Part shown: one piece after another, positions 18,493-28,780 of the stretch | Layout of the letters: every line of letters starts with the position of its first letter | Numbering within the stretch: position 1 is the first letter of the stretch | Assembly (NCBI GenBank): GCA_031262785.1 | Contig: JAISHB010000127.1 | Span: 1-64,000, forward strand | Direction of reading: 5' to 3' | DNA from: Prevotellaceae bacterium | GTDB taxonomy: Bacteria > Bacteroidota > Bacteroidia > Bacteroidales > Bacteroidaceae | DNA: 64,000 nucleotides | Notes under the pieces: model-generated | The model's input: only the letters and a program-made list of their open reading frames with translations | What the model was told of the DNA's origin: nothing | The model's database searches: none | Position numbers and translations under genes: made by a program

Positions 18493-21114
18493 ATGAAAAA
18501 GAAGGATTATTTAATGTTTCTGTTGATGACGGCGTCCGCCGTCATGTCTTGTACAGAGCAAGAACCCTTTCCTAAAAATGAAGTTGATGAGACGGTTTTG
18601 GAATGCCAATTGGATGTTTCCGGAATCAACACTGTCTCAACTCGATCTGCTTCCTACGAGCAAGATTGTCAGGTGGCCTCGGTCACTGCTTTGGTCTTTG
18701 ACAGTGGTGACAAGTTCGCTTATGCCGCTTCTACTACATTAGACAGTAGTGGAAAAAAGCTAAAGGTAAAACTTCGTCAATCCACGTCTTCTACGGATAA
18801 CTACAGCGTGATGATTGTGGCTAATGCCACCGCCTCCCTGTCCGAAGGAGAGGCTAAAGCCGATGTTTGGTCGAAATTGATCTTTGCAAGCAACGGCAAG
18901 GTAGAGATCACCGCCAAAGGTATCCCTATGTGGGGAGAGGTAGACGGATTAAATGCAAAGCCGGGCGTGACCACCACCGTGAAATTGATGCGTGCGCTGG
19001 CGCGTATAGACATTGGAATGAATTTTTCCAATACCACTAACGGTCAAGAGGCTGTATCCGGCCTGACCGATGGCAAAGGAAATGCCTATACACTTTCGGA
19101 AATCTATCTCTATCGCACCCGTACAAGCGGTTGCATCGTTCCCAACAGCAGCAACCTCACCAACTTAGGAGTGCCCAAAGCGCCTACACTTCCCACCACT
19201 CCGGTGGCAGGCACCTATGGTGAGGCTATTTCCTATACTCCGGAAGGAAATATGTCGGTACGCGACATCTACCTTGCCGAAAACGCTGCCGACGGAGCTT
19301 CCAACAACCCAACCACCTTGGTTGTGGGTATTACCTATCAAGGCACGCTCTCGTATTACCGCGTAGACATCACCAAAGATCAGAAAACGGCACGTTTGCC
19401 CATTCTGCGTAACTTCCGTTACCTCTTTAATATCGTCAGTGTCATCGGCACCGGCTACGACACCAAAGAGAAAGCACTGGCTTCTACAGCCGGAAATCTG
19501 AAATGGACGCTTACCGTCGATGATTTGGAAAATACCGGCACCTATGTATCGGGCGACTACTACTTCGAGATGAATTACAGCGTATTGGTTCCGGGTAGTT
19601 TAGGTCAATCAACCATTCTTCCCTTTAAAACCAACATTCCCGACTTTGCCGAAAAGTATATGGCATTCAAAGAGGAAACGGCCAATGTGACCTTTAAGAT
19701 TACCAAGCAGACCACACCCGATGCCAACGGCGTGTACACCGGTGAGATCACCTTCACCTCCACTACGCCCAACAACGGAGATGCTCCCTTGCATTACACC
19801 CTGCAAGTAACCTTCCCACCACTCGACCTGTTTACAGTGGATGTTACCCAAGACATTGGACGTCTGCAATATGATATCACCAATGTGCAGGTAAACGGCA
19901 TCTACCTGCCCATTATGAATTTGGGTGGCACCACCACCAAGTATGAATTGATTGGTGGGGTACACACCATGACGGTTACATTGCGCTCCAAGATAGACTA
20001 TACCGGCAAGGCGTACACCATCACCACCAATAAAGTGAATGACTACTCCTTCTCTGCAGAGGGTAATCTGCCCGCACCGGATAGAACCGAGAGCGGGTAT
20101 TACTACTACACGGTTACCTTGCAAGGCGAAGGCACTCCGGCTGCCTCCGGCTTCAACTTCTTTATGCTCACCACCGACGGTATGACCATTGCAGATGTAA
20201 ATACGCCCTCGACCTACAAAGATGTACGAGTGTTGGTAGGCTATAATACCAAGCGGATATTGACCTACTCCTATTATCAAGGCACGTATGGATACAGTGC
20301 CGAAAGCGGTGCTCCCAATGTCTTCCTGACCAAAGGAGGCAACTTTGGATTGAATAACTGTGTGGTGCCGATACAAGATCTTCCCCGTACGGCCATACCA
20401 ACCTCTTACGTATATGACTATGCACTGCCCGCCACCTTCTACAACGGATTGGCGGCAACCCCCAAACCCGACATTGTGATTCTGGGTTTCGAATTTAATT
20501 TCGATAGTGGGGGAGGAACCACACTGGCCAATTTCATCAAGAATGGAGGTGTGGTGATTCTGTTCTGCAATAACAACCATGCAACCAGCAATATCACCAA
20601 CTTTGTTCAAAAAGTAACAGGAGGCACGTTGGGATACACGCAGGCACAGGCCTATTACGGCATCGGTGGTACGTATAACTTCCCCGCCAAGAACGGAAGC
20701 TATGCCACGCAAGCTCCCGCAGCCAACGACCCTGTGCTGAGTGGTCCTTTCGGCAGTTTGTGGGGAAAAGCATGGGGACAAGATTGGGATGATTCTGCCG
20801 GGGTAACCGGACTGGGCAGCAGTGCTATTGTCTACTCTCGTAAGGGTAGCGACTACACGGCCGGCAATTATGCCTCCATGTTCCGCCAAGGAGGATTGTT
20901 CTTTGTGGGTGACGGAGGCTTCATCGCGCAGTATTACCATCAGGACGGCGGTGCCACACAACCCTTTGCCATTGACAATAACGGGAAAGCCATACCCAAG
21001 ACCGACTACGAACCGGATGTCTACAACTCGGCCGCCTTCGGCAACATCTTATATTGGGCAATTGATTATCTGGAGTTCCGCAACCAAACCGGCTACTCCG
21101 CATGGGGCAAATAA
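18493..21114 (+). CDS. Fimbrillin-like (DUF4906-type) lipoprotein with GATase1-like C-terminal region
   Basis: Lipobox (SAVMSCTEQ); RALARIDIGMNF; VREIYLAEN; C-terminal PDIVILGFEF...FIKNGGVVILFCNNNH...GGLFFVGDGGFIAQ. Confidence 0.75.
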   Translation: MKKKDYLMFLLMTASAVMSCTEQEPFPKNEVDETVLECQLDVSGINTVSTRSASYEQDCQVASVTALVFDSGDKFAYAASTTLDSSGKKLKVKLRQSTSSTDNYSVMIVANATASLSEGEAKADVWSKLIFASNGKVEITAKGIPMWGEVDGLNAKPGVTTTVKLMRALARIDIGMNFSNTTNGQEAVSGLTDGKGNAYTLSEIYLYRTRTSGCIVPNSSNLTNLGVPKAPTLPTTPVAGTYGEAISYTPEGNMSVRDIYLAENAADGASNNPTTLVVGITYQGTLSYYRVDITKDQKTARLPILRNFRYLFNIVSVIGTGYDTKEKALASTAGNLKWTLTVDDLENTGTYVSGDYYFEMNYSVLVPGSLGQSTILPFKTNIPDFAEKYMAFKEETANVTFKITKQTTPDANGVYTGEITFTSTTPNNGDAPLHYTLQVTFPPLDLFTVDVTQDIGRLQYDITNVQVNGIYLPIMNLGGTTTKYELIGGVHTMTVTLRSKIDYTGKAYTITTNKVNDYSFSAEGNLPAPDRTESGYYYYTVTLQGEGTPAASGFNFFMLTTDGMTIADVNTPSTYKDVRVLVGYNTKRILTYSYYQGTYGYSAESGAPNVFLTKGGNFGLNNCVVPIQDLPRTAIPTSYVYDYALPATFYNGLAATPKPDIVILGFEFNFDSGGGTTLANFIKNGGVVILFCNNNHATSNITNFVQKVTGGTLGYTQAQAYYGIGGTYNFPAKNGSYATQAPAANDPVLSGPFGSLWGKAWGQDWDDSAGVTGLGSSAIVYSRKGSDYTAGNYASMFRQGGLFFVGDGGFIAQYYHQDGGATQPFAIDNNGKAIPKTDYEPDVYNSAAFGNILYWAIDYLEFRNQTGYSAWGK

Positions 21115-21134
21115 TAATTTAAGGAGGAATAACA

Positions 21135-23855
21135 ATGAAACATGTAATGTGGAGCCTCGCACTGGCAGTGTGGATGCTCCTTTCAATCTCCTGCAGCGAC
21201 AACATAGAACCTGCAGGCACACTTTCCAACGGAAAAGTGAGCGTTACCCTCACACTGGCTGTAGGGAACACCACACCACTCAGTAGCCGTAGCATGACGG
21301 TCGACGAAGAGAAGAAGATAGACAACCTGTCTATACTGGTCTTCCGCAAAGAAGCAGGTACCGACGACAGCACCGGTACACTCTACTATCAGGCTGCCGT
21401 AACCCCCGTCGAAGGGACCTCGTCCTACACCGTGGGGCTATATGCTACGACGAAAGACGAAGAGTATAGTGTGATGGTCATAGCCAATGCAGGAAACGCC
21501 ATTGGATACAACTATATCGGGCAAACGAAGCAAGCCATTGTAGCACAGCTTACCACGAACTGCACCACCGCATGGCCTGCCCGTCAAAACAGCAGCACGG
21601 CGTTCAAGCCGATTCCCATGTGGGGTGAAACGGCCTACGGCAAGATAACCACCAATTCGCTGCCGGGTGGCAACACCATCCAGTTGTTACGATCGCTGGC
21701 ACGTTTCGATGTGGGACTGAACTATGCAAGCACGGACGGGTCGGAAGGCTTTAAAGGCATTACGGGCTATACCTTGAAGAAGGTGATCCTGTTCCGCACC
21801 CGCAGTGCCAGTCTCATTGTACCCGCTTCCGTGGTCACCGGCAGTGCGGGTCATTTGAGCGTAAATACCCCTTCACTGCCGGCATCGGCCACCATTATCA
21901 ATGCGGGTGCAGTGGGCAGCAGCGGAGGCGGATTCAGCTATGATGTGTCCGGTGGAGAGTCGGTACGTGAGATTTATCTGCCCGAGAACGACGCTACCAC
22001 ACCCACGGTAGCGGTCGTGGGCATTGAAGATGCCGGCGGAAAGCTGGGCTACTATCGCTTGGAGAATGTAGATACTTCGGGCAAAGCCCGTCCCATATTG
22101 CGTAACCATCGCTATATCTTCAATGTAACAGGTGTCACCGGCAGCGGGCAAGATACTCCTGAAGATGCCCTGAATGCCGTCTACGCAAACATCAACTATA
22201 CGGTAGTTGAATATGAGATCAATGAATCCAACCTGTGGATGTCGGGCAAATACTATCTAAAGGTATCGCAACGCGAGGTAGACCTCTCGCCGCTCATCAA
22301 TGAAGGCATCTCCTTCACCTATGAAACCAACCTGCCCACCCACGAAGTGAAGTGGGCCTGGAAAGATGCGGAAACCGAAGACCCCTTTACCCGTCAGCAC
22401 ATCACCTTTGCCGACGAGGGCAGAACAACCAATGCGGCGGGCATCACCACAGGTACCATCACCTTGTCGGCACCGGCCAACAACACCAAGAGCGACCGCA
22501 CCAACGAATTGCAGTTTACGGGAGGCGCCGTCACCGGCGTGGTCACCGTGTACCAACCGCGCATTCCCATGGAGTTTAGCATTCTCAAAGGTTCCATCAA
22601 GGTAAACGGCAACTACATGGTGGGCGCTACGCCCGATCCGTCGACCAACTACATCGAACTAACCTTGAACCACATCGCCCCCAATGCCTTAGGAGCGGAA
22701 TGGATTGTACAGACCGATACCCAAAACGGGTTGCACTTTAGCGGCAGCGGGATATTCACCTCCTCGCCCACGCAAACCATCCGCATCTATGCCGATACCA
22801 CCACCCCCATGACGCCGGGCGGACTGGCGATACTCACCATTAGCACGAACAGTACCCTCACCACCCCTGCGGATGCCCAGTCTGTATTGACACCTACCGT
22901 AGAGATTGTCATCGGCTTCTCCACCAAGCACATCCTGAGTACGGCCGGATGGAACTCCGACGGCATCTTCTATGGAGCGGCTACCGATTCGGAGTTTTCA
23001 TCGTGGTGGCTGCTGTTTGGCGGAACGGGCCGAACCGGCAGCAATAACGTGGGCAATACCGCGACGGATGATCCGCTGCAGAACACCAATCCCAATTTCT
23101 CTCTGAAAGGGAGAATGCCGGTGTATAACATGACGCTGTGGTATACCGAAGATGTGGAGTACGGCATCACCACCAATTCCACGCTCTACAAAAAGATTAC
23201 GGCCACCCCGCCGCCCGACATCATCTTTATCGGATGGAGCAACTATGTGGAGGTCAATACCTCTTCGTCCACCAGTGTGTATAATGCCCTGATGGATTAC
23301 GTCAACCGCGGAGGCGTGCTCATCTATTGCATGGAAGAGGCCAACACCAGTTCTGCTGCCAAAGCATTGGCCAATCTGTTTGACGGCACCATCACCATAC
23401 AAGCACCCGGCTCTACGGTGGTGGATGGCAACACCAATACCATGGTTCCCCTGTCGGCCCATCCCGACGACCCCATCTTGAGCGGAACCATTGGCGGGCA
23501 GCACTATTTCGATGCGGTGGGCGGACTCAAGTGGGTGCACAACAACAGCACCTACCTGTCTGCCGCCATCACACCCGGACACGAGAACGATGTGGTGGCC
23601 TATTCCTATCTGGCAGACGACGGAAGCCATATCTCGATGCTGCGTTCCACCAAGAAGAACATCCTTTGGTGTGCCGACGGCGGTTTGCTCTATCAAGTGC
23701 GGGTGAGCAGCGGCACCTACGAGCCTCGTACCTACCGTAACGGCAACAACGGCGCCATTTTCCGCAACATCATGGGATGGGCAATCTACCAAGCCGAGTT
23801 TCACGGCATCAATAGCGGCGGGTTAAACCCGGGCGGAGCCGATCGCAACGAATAA
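21135..23855 (+). CDS. Second fimbrillin-like (DUF4906-type) lipoprotein with GATase1-like C-terminal region, paralogue of upstream gene
   Basis: Lipobox (LLSISCSDN); RSLARFDVGLNY; VREIYLPEND; C-terminal PDIIFIGWSN...YVNRGGVLIYCMEE...KNILWCADGGLLYQ. Confidence 0.75.
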   Translation: MKHVMWSLALAVWMLLSISCSDNIEPAGTLSNGKVSVTLTLAVGNTTPLSSRSMTVDEEKKIDNLSILVFRKEAGTDDSTGTLYYQAAVTPVEGTSSYTVGLYATTKDEEYSVMVIANAGNAIGYNYIGQTKQAIVAQLTTNCTTAWPARQNSSTAFKPIPMWGETAYGKITTNSLPGGNTIQLLRSLARFDVGLNYASTDGSEGFKGITGYTLKKVILFRTRSASLIVPASVVTGSAGHLSVNTPSLPASATIINAGAVGSSGGGFSYDVSGGESVREIYLPENDATTPTVAVVGIEDAGGKLGYYRLENVDTSGKARPILRNHRYIFNVTGVTGSGQDTPEDALNAVYANINYTVVEYEINESNLWMSGKYYLKVSQREVDLSPLINEGISFTYETNLPTHEVKWAWKDAETEDPFTRQHITFADEGRTTNAAGITTGTITLSAPANNTKSDRTNELQFTGGAVTGVVTVYQPRIPMEFSILKGSIKVNGNYMVGATPDPSTNYIELTLNHIAPNALGAEWIVQTDTQNGLHFSGSGIFTSSPTQTIRIYADTTTPMTPGGLAILTISTNSTLTTPADAQSVLTPTVEIVIGFSTKHILSTAGWNSDGIFYGAATDSEFSSWWLLFGGTGRTGSNNVGNTATDDPLQNTNPNFSLKGRMPVYNMTLWYTEDVEYGITTNSTLYKKITATPPPDIIFIGWSNYVEVNTSSSTSVYNALMDYVNRGGVLIYCMEEANTSSAAKALANLFDGTITIQAPGSTVVDGNTNTMVPLSAHPDDPILSGTIGGQHYFDAVGGLKWVHNNSTYLSAAITPGHENDVVAYSYLADDGSHISMLRSTKKNILWCADGGLLYQVRVSSGTYEPRTYRNGNNGAIFRNIMGWAIYQAEFHGINSGGLNPGGADRNE

Positions 23856-23876
23856 TCAGGCAAGAATCTTTCAAAA

Positions 23877-23921
23877 CAGGCTGAGGAGGTGTAAAGCTCA
23901 ACACCTCCTCAGCCTGTTTTT
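23877..23921 (+). terminator. Strong rho-independent terminator
   Basis: Perfect 16-bp stem CAGGCTGAGGAGGTGT / ACACCTCCTCAGCCTG, 8-nt loop, T5. Confidence 0.95.
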
Positions 23922-23930
23922 GGTTAGCGC

Positions 23931-24014
23931 CAAGCTTGCCCCAAGCAGGGCAAGGCTGTCCCAAGGTAAAAACAAGCTTGCCCTAAGCAGGGCAAGGCTG
24001 TTTCAAGGTAAAAA
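23931..24014. repeat. Array B: 42-bp tandem repeat, 2 copies
   Basis: CAAGCTTGCCCCAAGCAGGGCAAGGCTGTCCCAAGGTAAAAA (23931-23972) and CAAGCTTGCCCTAAGCAGGGCAAGGCTGTTTCAAGGTAAAAA (23973-24014). Confidence 0.95.
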
Positions 24015-24025
24015 CAAAGTATGGA

Positions 24026-25318
24026 TTAGTTTACCCGCACCAAGTAGTAGTTCTTCTTGCCCCGCTGCACCAGCAAATAGCGGTCGTTGAGCAAATCGTC
24101 GGGGGTGATGAGGCGGTCGGGAGCCTCGAGCTTCTCTTTGTTGAGTGAAACGCCGCCCCCTTGCACCAATTTGCGCATCTCGCCCTTGGAGGCAAAGACG
24201 GGCGCCTGCTCGGTCAAGAGGTCGATGGCTTTGATGCCTGCGGCGAGTACCTCACGCGATACTTCGTATTGCGGAACCCCCTCGAAGACCGAGAGCAGGG
24301 TGGCTTCATCGAGCTTCTTGAGCATCTCCGAGGTGCCGCTGCCAAACAGGATGCCGGAGGCCTCGACGGCCAAGTGGTATTCCTCCTGGGAGTGTACCAT
24401 GATGGTGACCTCTTTGGCCAGCCGCTTCTGCAGCACGCGCAGGTGCGGGGCGGCCTCGTGCTCGGTGAGGAGGGCGTCGATCTCCTCTTTGCTTAGCGAG
24501 GTAAATATCTTGATGTAGCGGGCGGCATCGGCGTCGCTCACGTTAAGCCAGAACTGATAGAACTTGTAGGGCGAGGTGTAGCGGGCGTCGAGCCATACGT
24601 TGCCGCTTTCGGTCTTGCCAAACTTGCCGCCGTCGGCCTTGGTGATGAGCGGACAGGTGAGGGCGTAGGCTTCGCCTCCGCCGGTGCGGCGAATCAGTTC
24701 GGTGCCGGTGGTGATGTTGCCCCACTGGTCGGAGCCGCCCATCTGCAGCTTGCACCCTTTGGTTTGGTTGAGGTACTGGAAGTCGTAGGCTTGCAGCAGC
24801 TGGTAGGTAAACTCAGTGAACGAGAGGCCGTCGCGTGCCTCGCCGTTGAGACGCTTCTTGACCGAGTCTTTGGCCATCATGTAGTTGACGGTGATGTGCT
24901 TGCCAACTTGGCGAACGAAGTCCAGGAAGGTGAACTCTTTCATCCAGTCGTAGTTGTTGACCAGCTCGGCACGGTTGGGAGCGTCCGATTCAAAGTCGAG
25001 AAACTTGGCCAGTTGCTGCTTGATGCAGGCTTGGTTGTGGCGCAGGGTCTCTTCGTCGAGTAGGTTGCGTTCGGCCGATTTACCCGAAGGGTCGCCAATC
25101 ATGCCGGTGGCGCCGCCTACGAGCGCCAGCGGTTTGTGACCGCAACGTTGCAGGTGACGGAGCATCATCACGCCGCAAAGGTGTCCGATGTGCAACGAGT
25201 CGGCGGTGGGATCGATGCCCAAATAGGCGGTTACCTGCTCTTTGGCCAGTAGTTCTTCGGTGCCGGGCATCATATCGTGGAGCATGCCACGCCATCTTAG
25301 TTCTTCTACGAAGTTCAT
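24026..25318 (-). CDS. tyrS: Tyrosyl-tRNA synthetase
   Basis: [49 protein letters not shown] (KFGKS-like). Confidence 0.97.
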   Translation of the reverse strand: MNFVEELRWRGMLHDMMPGTEELLAKEQVTAYLGIDPTADSLHIGHLCGVMMLRHLQRCGHKPLALVGGATGMIGDPSGKSAERNLLDEETLRHNQACIKQQLAKFLDFESDAPNRAELVNNYDWMKEFTFLDFVRQVGKHITVNYMMAKDSVKKRLNGEARDGLSFTEFTYQLLQAYDFQYLNQTKGCKLQMGGSDQWGNITTGTELIRRTGGGEAYALTCPLITKADGGKFGKTESGNVWLDARYTSPYKFYQFWLNVSDADAARYIKIFTSLSKEEIDALLTEHEAAPHLRVLQKRLAKEVTIMVHSQEEYHLAVEASGILFGSGTSEMLKKLDEATLLSVFEGVPQYEVSREVLAAGIKAIDLLTEQAPVFASKGEMRKLVQGGGVSLNKEKLEAPDRLITPDDLLNDRYLLVQRGKKNYYLVRVN

Positions 25319-25387
25319 GGATTTATCGGTGATTAGTGAATAAATGCTTTTTTGATTAGGAAGCGCAAAAGTACGACAATTCCTTAT

Positions 25388-26041
25388 TTATTGGTACACC
25401 CCTCCGAGGAAAAGACGGAGCACGTTGGCGGTGACACGCTCGCGTAACCGCTCGGGAGGGGTGGCGCGCACCGCTGCCGCCCGCTCATACAGCGCAGGCA
25501 GGGGCACGCTGCTCTCGTCGGTTTCCAGAAAGAGGCGGTCGTCGGGTACGAGGCTAAGCGCCTCTTCATGGTAGTGTTCTCCAAAGGAGAGGTAGCAGCC
25601 GGCGCGCAAAAGCTGTTCGGCCTGTTGGGGTTTGCCGCGGAAGCCGTGGAGAATCCAAGGGGAGGCAGTGGGGTGTAGCTGCTTTCGCACGGCCAGCAAC
25701 TCGTCGGTGGCGCGTACCAAGTGGATGATGAGCGGCTTGTGCAGCGCTTCGGCCAGCATAGCCTGACGGGTGAAGAGGTCGATTTGGGCGCTCATCGGAG
25801 CCTCGGCCAACTTGTCGAGACCCGCTTCACCCAGCGCCAGCACTTGCCGATGAGTCAGCTGGCGGTGTAACGTGCGCAGCATCGCCTCTTCGTCCGGCTT
25901 CGCCGGCAGGTAGCGGGGATGAATGCCCACCGAATAGAGGTGCCCCGCCTCGGGGACAAAGGTCTCGGGCGTGCAGCTCACGATGGCGGTGCCGGGGCGT
26001 TCGGGCAGGCGATGGGTGTGTATGTCAAGGGGAACAATCAT
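25388..26041 (-). CDS. TatD family hydrolase
   Basis: DIHTHRLPE, VLALGEAGLDKLAEAP, WILHGFRGKPQQAEQLL, LFLETDES. Confidence 0.85.
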   Translation of the reverse strand: MIVPLDIHTHRLPERPGTAIVSCTPETFVPEAGHLYSVGIHPRYLPAKPDEEAMLRTLHRQLTHRQVLALGEAGLDKLAEAPMSAQIDLFTRQAMLAEALHKPLIIHLVRATDELLAVRKQLHPTASPWILHGFRGKPQQAEQLLRAGCYLSFGEHYHEEALSLVPDDRLFLETDESSVPLPALYERAAAVRATPPERLRERVTANVLRLFLGGVYQ

Positions 26042-26071
26042 GGGCGATGTGTGGGATGCGTGTATGAGGGA

Positions 26072-26293
26072 TTAAGGCACCGGATCGTAGCCCGAACCTC
26101 CCCACGGATGGCAGCGCAAGATGCGGCGGATGGCCAGGTAAAGCCCCTTGAGGGGGCCGTGCTTTTGAATGGCCTCGATGGCATATTGCGAGCAGGTAGG
26201 CACGAACCGGCAAGAGGGAGGGGTGAACGGCGAGATGCACCGCCGGTAGAAATAGACGGGAAGTAGTAGCAGGAAAGAGAACAACCGTTTCAC
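26072..26293 (-). CDS. yidD: Membrane protein insertion efficiency factor YidD
   Basis: [58 protein letters not shown]. Confidence 0.97.
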   Translation of the reverse strand: MKRLFSFLLLLPVYFYRRCISPFTPPSCRFVPTCSQYAIEAIQKHGPLKGLYLAIRRILRCHPWGGSGYDPVP

Positions 26294-26679
26294 GAGGTTT
26301 CGCGGTTAATCTGTTCGGCAATGCGCGCCAAGGCGGTCTGCACACAGGCTTCGAGCTGCGCCGTGTCGGCCGGTCGGTCGGAGAGGTAGATGAAGGCGAT
26401 GGCCAGCCGGATTCCTTTGGCTTCGAGGGTTGGCAGCAGCAACTGCTGCTGCTTGCGGTAGGCTTCGCGCAGTTGCCGCTTCACCCGATTGCGCCGGACG
26501 GCTTGCTTGAAGCGTCGCTTCGAGACGCTCAGCAGCACGGCGGCCGGTGCCTCCAAATCAGGGGCCGGCAGGTAGATGACACGTAAGGGGAAGATGGCAA
26601 ACGAGCGTGAACCGCCCGCAAACATCTGTTCGATGATTTTTTGCTTGTTTAGCCGCTGGGATTTGCACAGGGTATTCAC
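26290..26679 (-). CDS. rnpA: Ribonuclease P protein component
   Basis: [24 protein letters not shown] signature. Confidence 0.95.
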   Translation of the reverse strand: MNTLCKSQRLNKQKIIEQMFAGGSRSFAIFPLRVIYLPAPDLEAPAAVLLSVSKRRFKQAVRRNRVKRQLREAYRKQQQLLLPTLEAKGIRLAIAFIYLSDRPADTAQLEACVQTALARIAEQINRETS

Positions 26680-26692
26680 ACCTGCGGAAGGA

Positions 26693-27442
26693 TTATTTGT
26701 TCTGATCCTTCAGGTAGAGATCCAGTGCGGTGGTCATCGAGGGAGCCTGTGCAGTGGGAGCCTCTACATCTAAACGCAAGCCGGCATCCCGCACCGCCTG
26801 CGCGGTGGCGGCGCCGAACGCCCCGATTTTAATCTCGTCTTGCTTGAAGTCGGGGAAGTTCTTTTGCAGTGAGTGGACACCTGCCGGACTGAAGAAGAGC
26901 ACCATGTCGTAGTCGAACGGCTCGTCTTTGGGAAACTCATTGCTCACTGTGCGGTACATCACCGATTCGGTGTGATGAATCTTGCCTTTGTCCAACAACA
27001 GCTTCAAGTCATCGGAATGAATATCCGACATGGGCACCAGATACTTTTCGGATTTGTGCTTGCAGATCACACTCACCAAGTCTTCGATCTTGCCGGAACG
27101 GCCGAAGAAGATTTTCCGTTTGCGATATTGGACATATTTCTGGATATACAAAGCCACCGCTTCGGTGACGCAGAAATACTTCATGGTTTCGGGAATGGCA
27201 ACGCGCAGTTCGCCGCACAGGTGGAAGAAATGATCGATGGCGTGGCGGGAGGTCAGCACGATGGCCGTGTAATCTAATATGGCAATCTTTTGTTTGCGGA
27301 ACTCTTTGGCCGACAAGCTCTCTACCTTGATAAACGGGCGGAACCCGATTTCCACTCCATACTTCTGCGCAAGGTCATAATACGGAGACTTGTCCGAAGC
27401 CGGCTTCGGTTGCGAGACAAGAATTTTTTTTATCTTCACCAT
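26693..27442 (-). CDS. hemD: Uroporphyrinogen-III synthase
   Basis: HemD-type fold; AIVLTSRHAIDHFF, MVLFFSPAGVHSL, IGAFGAATAQAVRDAGL. Confidence 0.88.
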   Translation of the reverse strand: MVKIKKILVSQPKPASDKSPYYDLAQKYGVEIGFRPFIKVESLSAKEFRKQKIAILDYTAIVLTSRHAIDHFFHLCGELRVAIPETMKYFCVTEAVALYIQKYVQYRKRKIFFGRSGKIEDLVSVICKHKSEKYLVPMSDIHSDDLKLLLDKGKIHHTESVMYRTVSNEFPKDEPFDYDMVLFFSPAGVHSLQKNFPDFKQDEIKIGAFGAATAQAVRDAGLRLDVEAPTAQAPSMTTALDLYLKDQNK

Positions 27443-27446
27443 CCTG

Positions 27447-28169
27447 TTACTTTAATATCAAATAGTCATTCAGCTGTAATAAGCCTTGATAAATCATAAG
27501 ATAGGGTATCATTTCAAGGGCGCAAAAGTACACAATTAATAGCAAACAGCCATACCAACTTTGACAAAAAAGCTTCAGCCACTTATAGAATATCAAAATC
27601 TTCATCAGAATCAGCACCGACAACCCAATGATGGCCGCCGTTTGCAGGGGAAGGTTGAAATAGATAAGCATCAAAGCCAGTGGAAAGAGCACCAATCCGA
27701 GGTAATAGAGCAGGGTGGAGTAGGATTCCATCCAGTGTGCAATCTTGGCTTTGTCGAAAAATATCCATCCCAGCAACGTATAAACCAGCCATTTCATCAA
27801 CAGGTAGGTTGCGCAGGCGGCGACGTAGAAGAACAGCAGCCGGTAGGGCGGAGCGTCTGCAATCAGCGCCGGTCGCGCCCGGATAAAATAGAGAAAGAGA
27901 CAAAGTCCGCACAACAGACAGGTTTGCAAGATAAGCACCACCTGATAGCGCATGTCGGCCGAGGTGAAGTTGGCAAAGATGCTGATGCGTTCGCGGTTGA
28001 GCAGGAAATTTTTGGCCAGCTGCACCAACAACCGTTGGCTGCGCGCCAAGGCGTAGGCCGATAAAAGGAAGCAGAACAGCAGGAGCAACAAAATGCCGTC
28101 GTCTAATCGGGGCGAATAGGGAATGGGGATTCCTTCAATTCCGATGGCTGCTGCGAACAGATGGGTCAT
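27447..28169 (-). CDS. DUF4271-like integral membrane protein
   Basis: 240 aa multi-TM, adjacent to hemD as in other Bacteroidales. Confidence 0.7.
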   Translation of the reverse strand: MTHLFAAAIGIEGIPIPYSPRLDDGILLLLLFCFLLSAYALARSQRLLVQLAKNFLLNRERISIFANFTSADMRYQVVLILQTCLLCGLCLFLYFIRARPALIADAPPYRLLFFYVAACATYLLMKWLVYTLLGWIFFDKAKIAHWMESYSTLLYYLGLVLFPLALMLIYFNLPLQTAAIIGLSVLILMKILIFYKWLKLFCQSWYGCLLLIVYFCALEMIPYLMIYQGLLQLNDYLILK

Positions 28170-28756
28170 ATTGCGGCAAACTTACGCAAAGAGGTGTCCC
28201 AATCGGGAGTGGTTTGGATGAGCGCTACCGCCTCTTGCGGCGTGGCAGCCACACTCCACAAGTTGGCGTGTTGCGGACGCATGAAGTGTTGGTCGACAGC
28301 CCGTTCGAGCAGGGCAAACAGCGGGTCGTAGTAGCCGTTGGTATTGACAATGACCACGGGATGGGTGTAAAGTCCCAACTGTTTCCACGTGATAATCTCC
28401 AGCAGCTCGTCCAGCGTGCCGCATCCGCCGGGCAGGGCAATGACCGCCTGGCTGTGGTCGGCCATCCATTGCTTGCGCTGGTGCATGGTCTCGACCTCGA
28501 TGAGGCGGGTTAGTCCGGTGTGTTGCCAGCCCTCTTTGACCATGAATCGGGGAATGACGCCGGTGACCTCGCCGCCGGCGGCTAATGCCGCATCCGCCAC
28601 GGTGCGCATCAATCCGATGCTTCCCGCTCCGTTAATCAGATGGATGTGTTGCTGTCCAAGCAGCGTGCCCAGCTCGCGGGCTGCCTCATAATAGATCTTA
28701 TCGAGCTGCGTGCTGGAGGCACAATATACGCAAACCGATGCTATCTGGTTATTCAT
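28166..28756 (-). CDS. LOG family (TIGR00730) Rossmann-fold protein
   Basis: VCVYCASS, GAGSIGLMRTVADAAL, MHQRKQWMADHSQAVIALPGGCGTLDELLEIITWKQLG (PGGxGTxxE). Confidence 0.95.
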   Translation of the reverse strand: MNNQIASVCVYCASSTQLDKIYYEAARELGTLLGQQHIHLINGAGSIGLMRTVADAALAAGGEVTGVIPRFMVKEGWQHTGLTRLIEVETMHQRKQWMADHSQAVIALPGGCGTLDELLEIITWKQLGLYTHPVVIVNTNGYYDPLFALLERAVDQHFMRPQHANLWSVAATPQEAVALIQTTPDWDTSLRKFAAI

Positions 28757-28780
28757 GGGCGCAAAGGTAGCGATTATTCG

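Noticed and set aside
19609-20961. 450-aa minus-strand ORF
   Set aside because: Antisense to the first fimbrillin-like lipoprotein; no domain signal.
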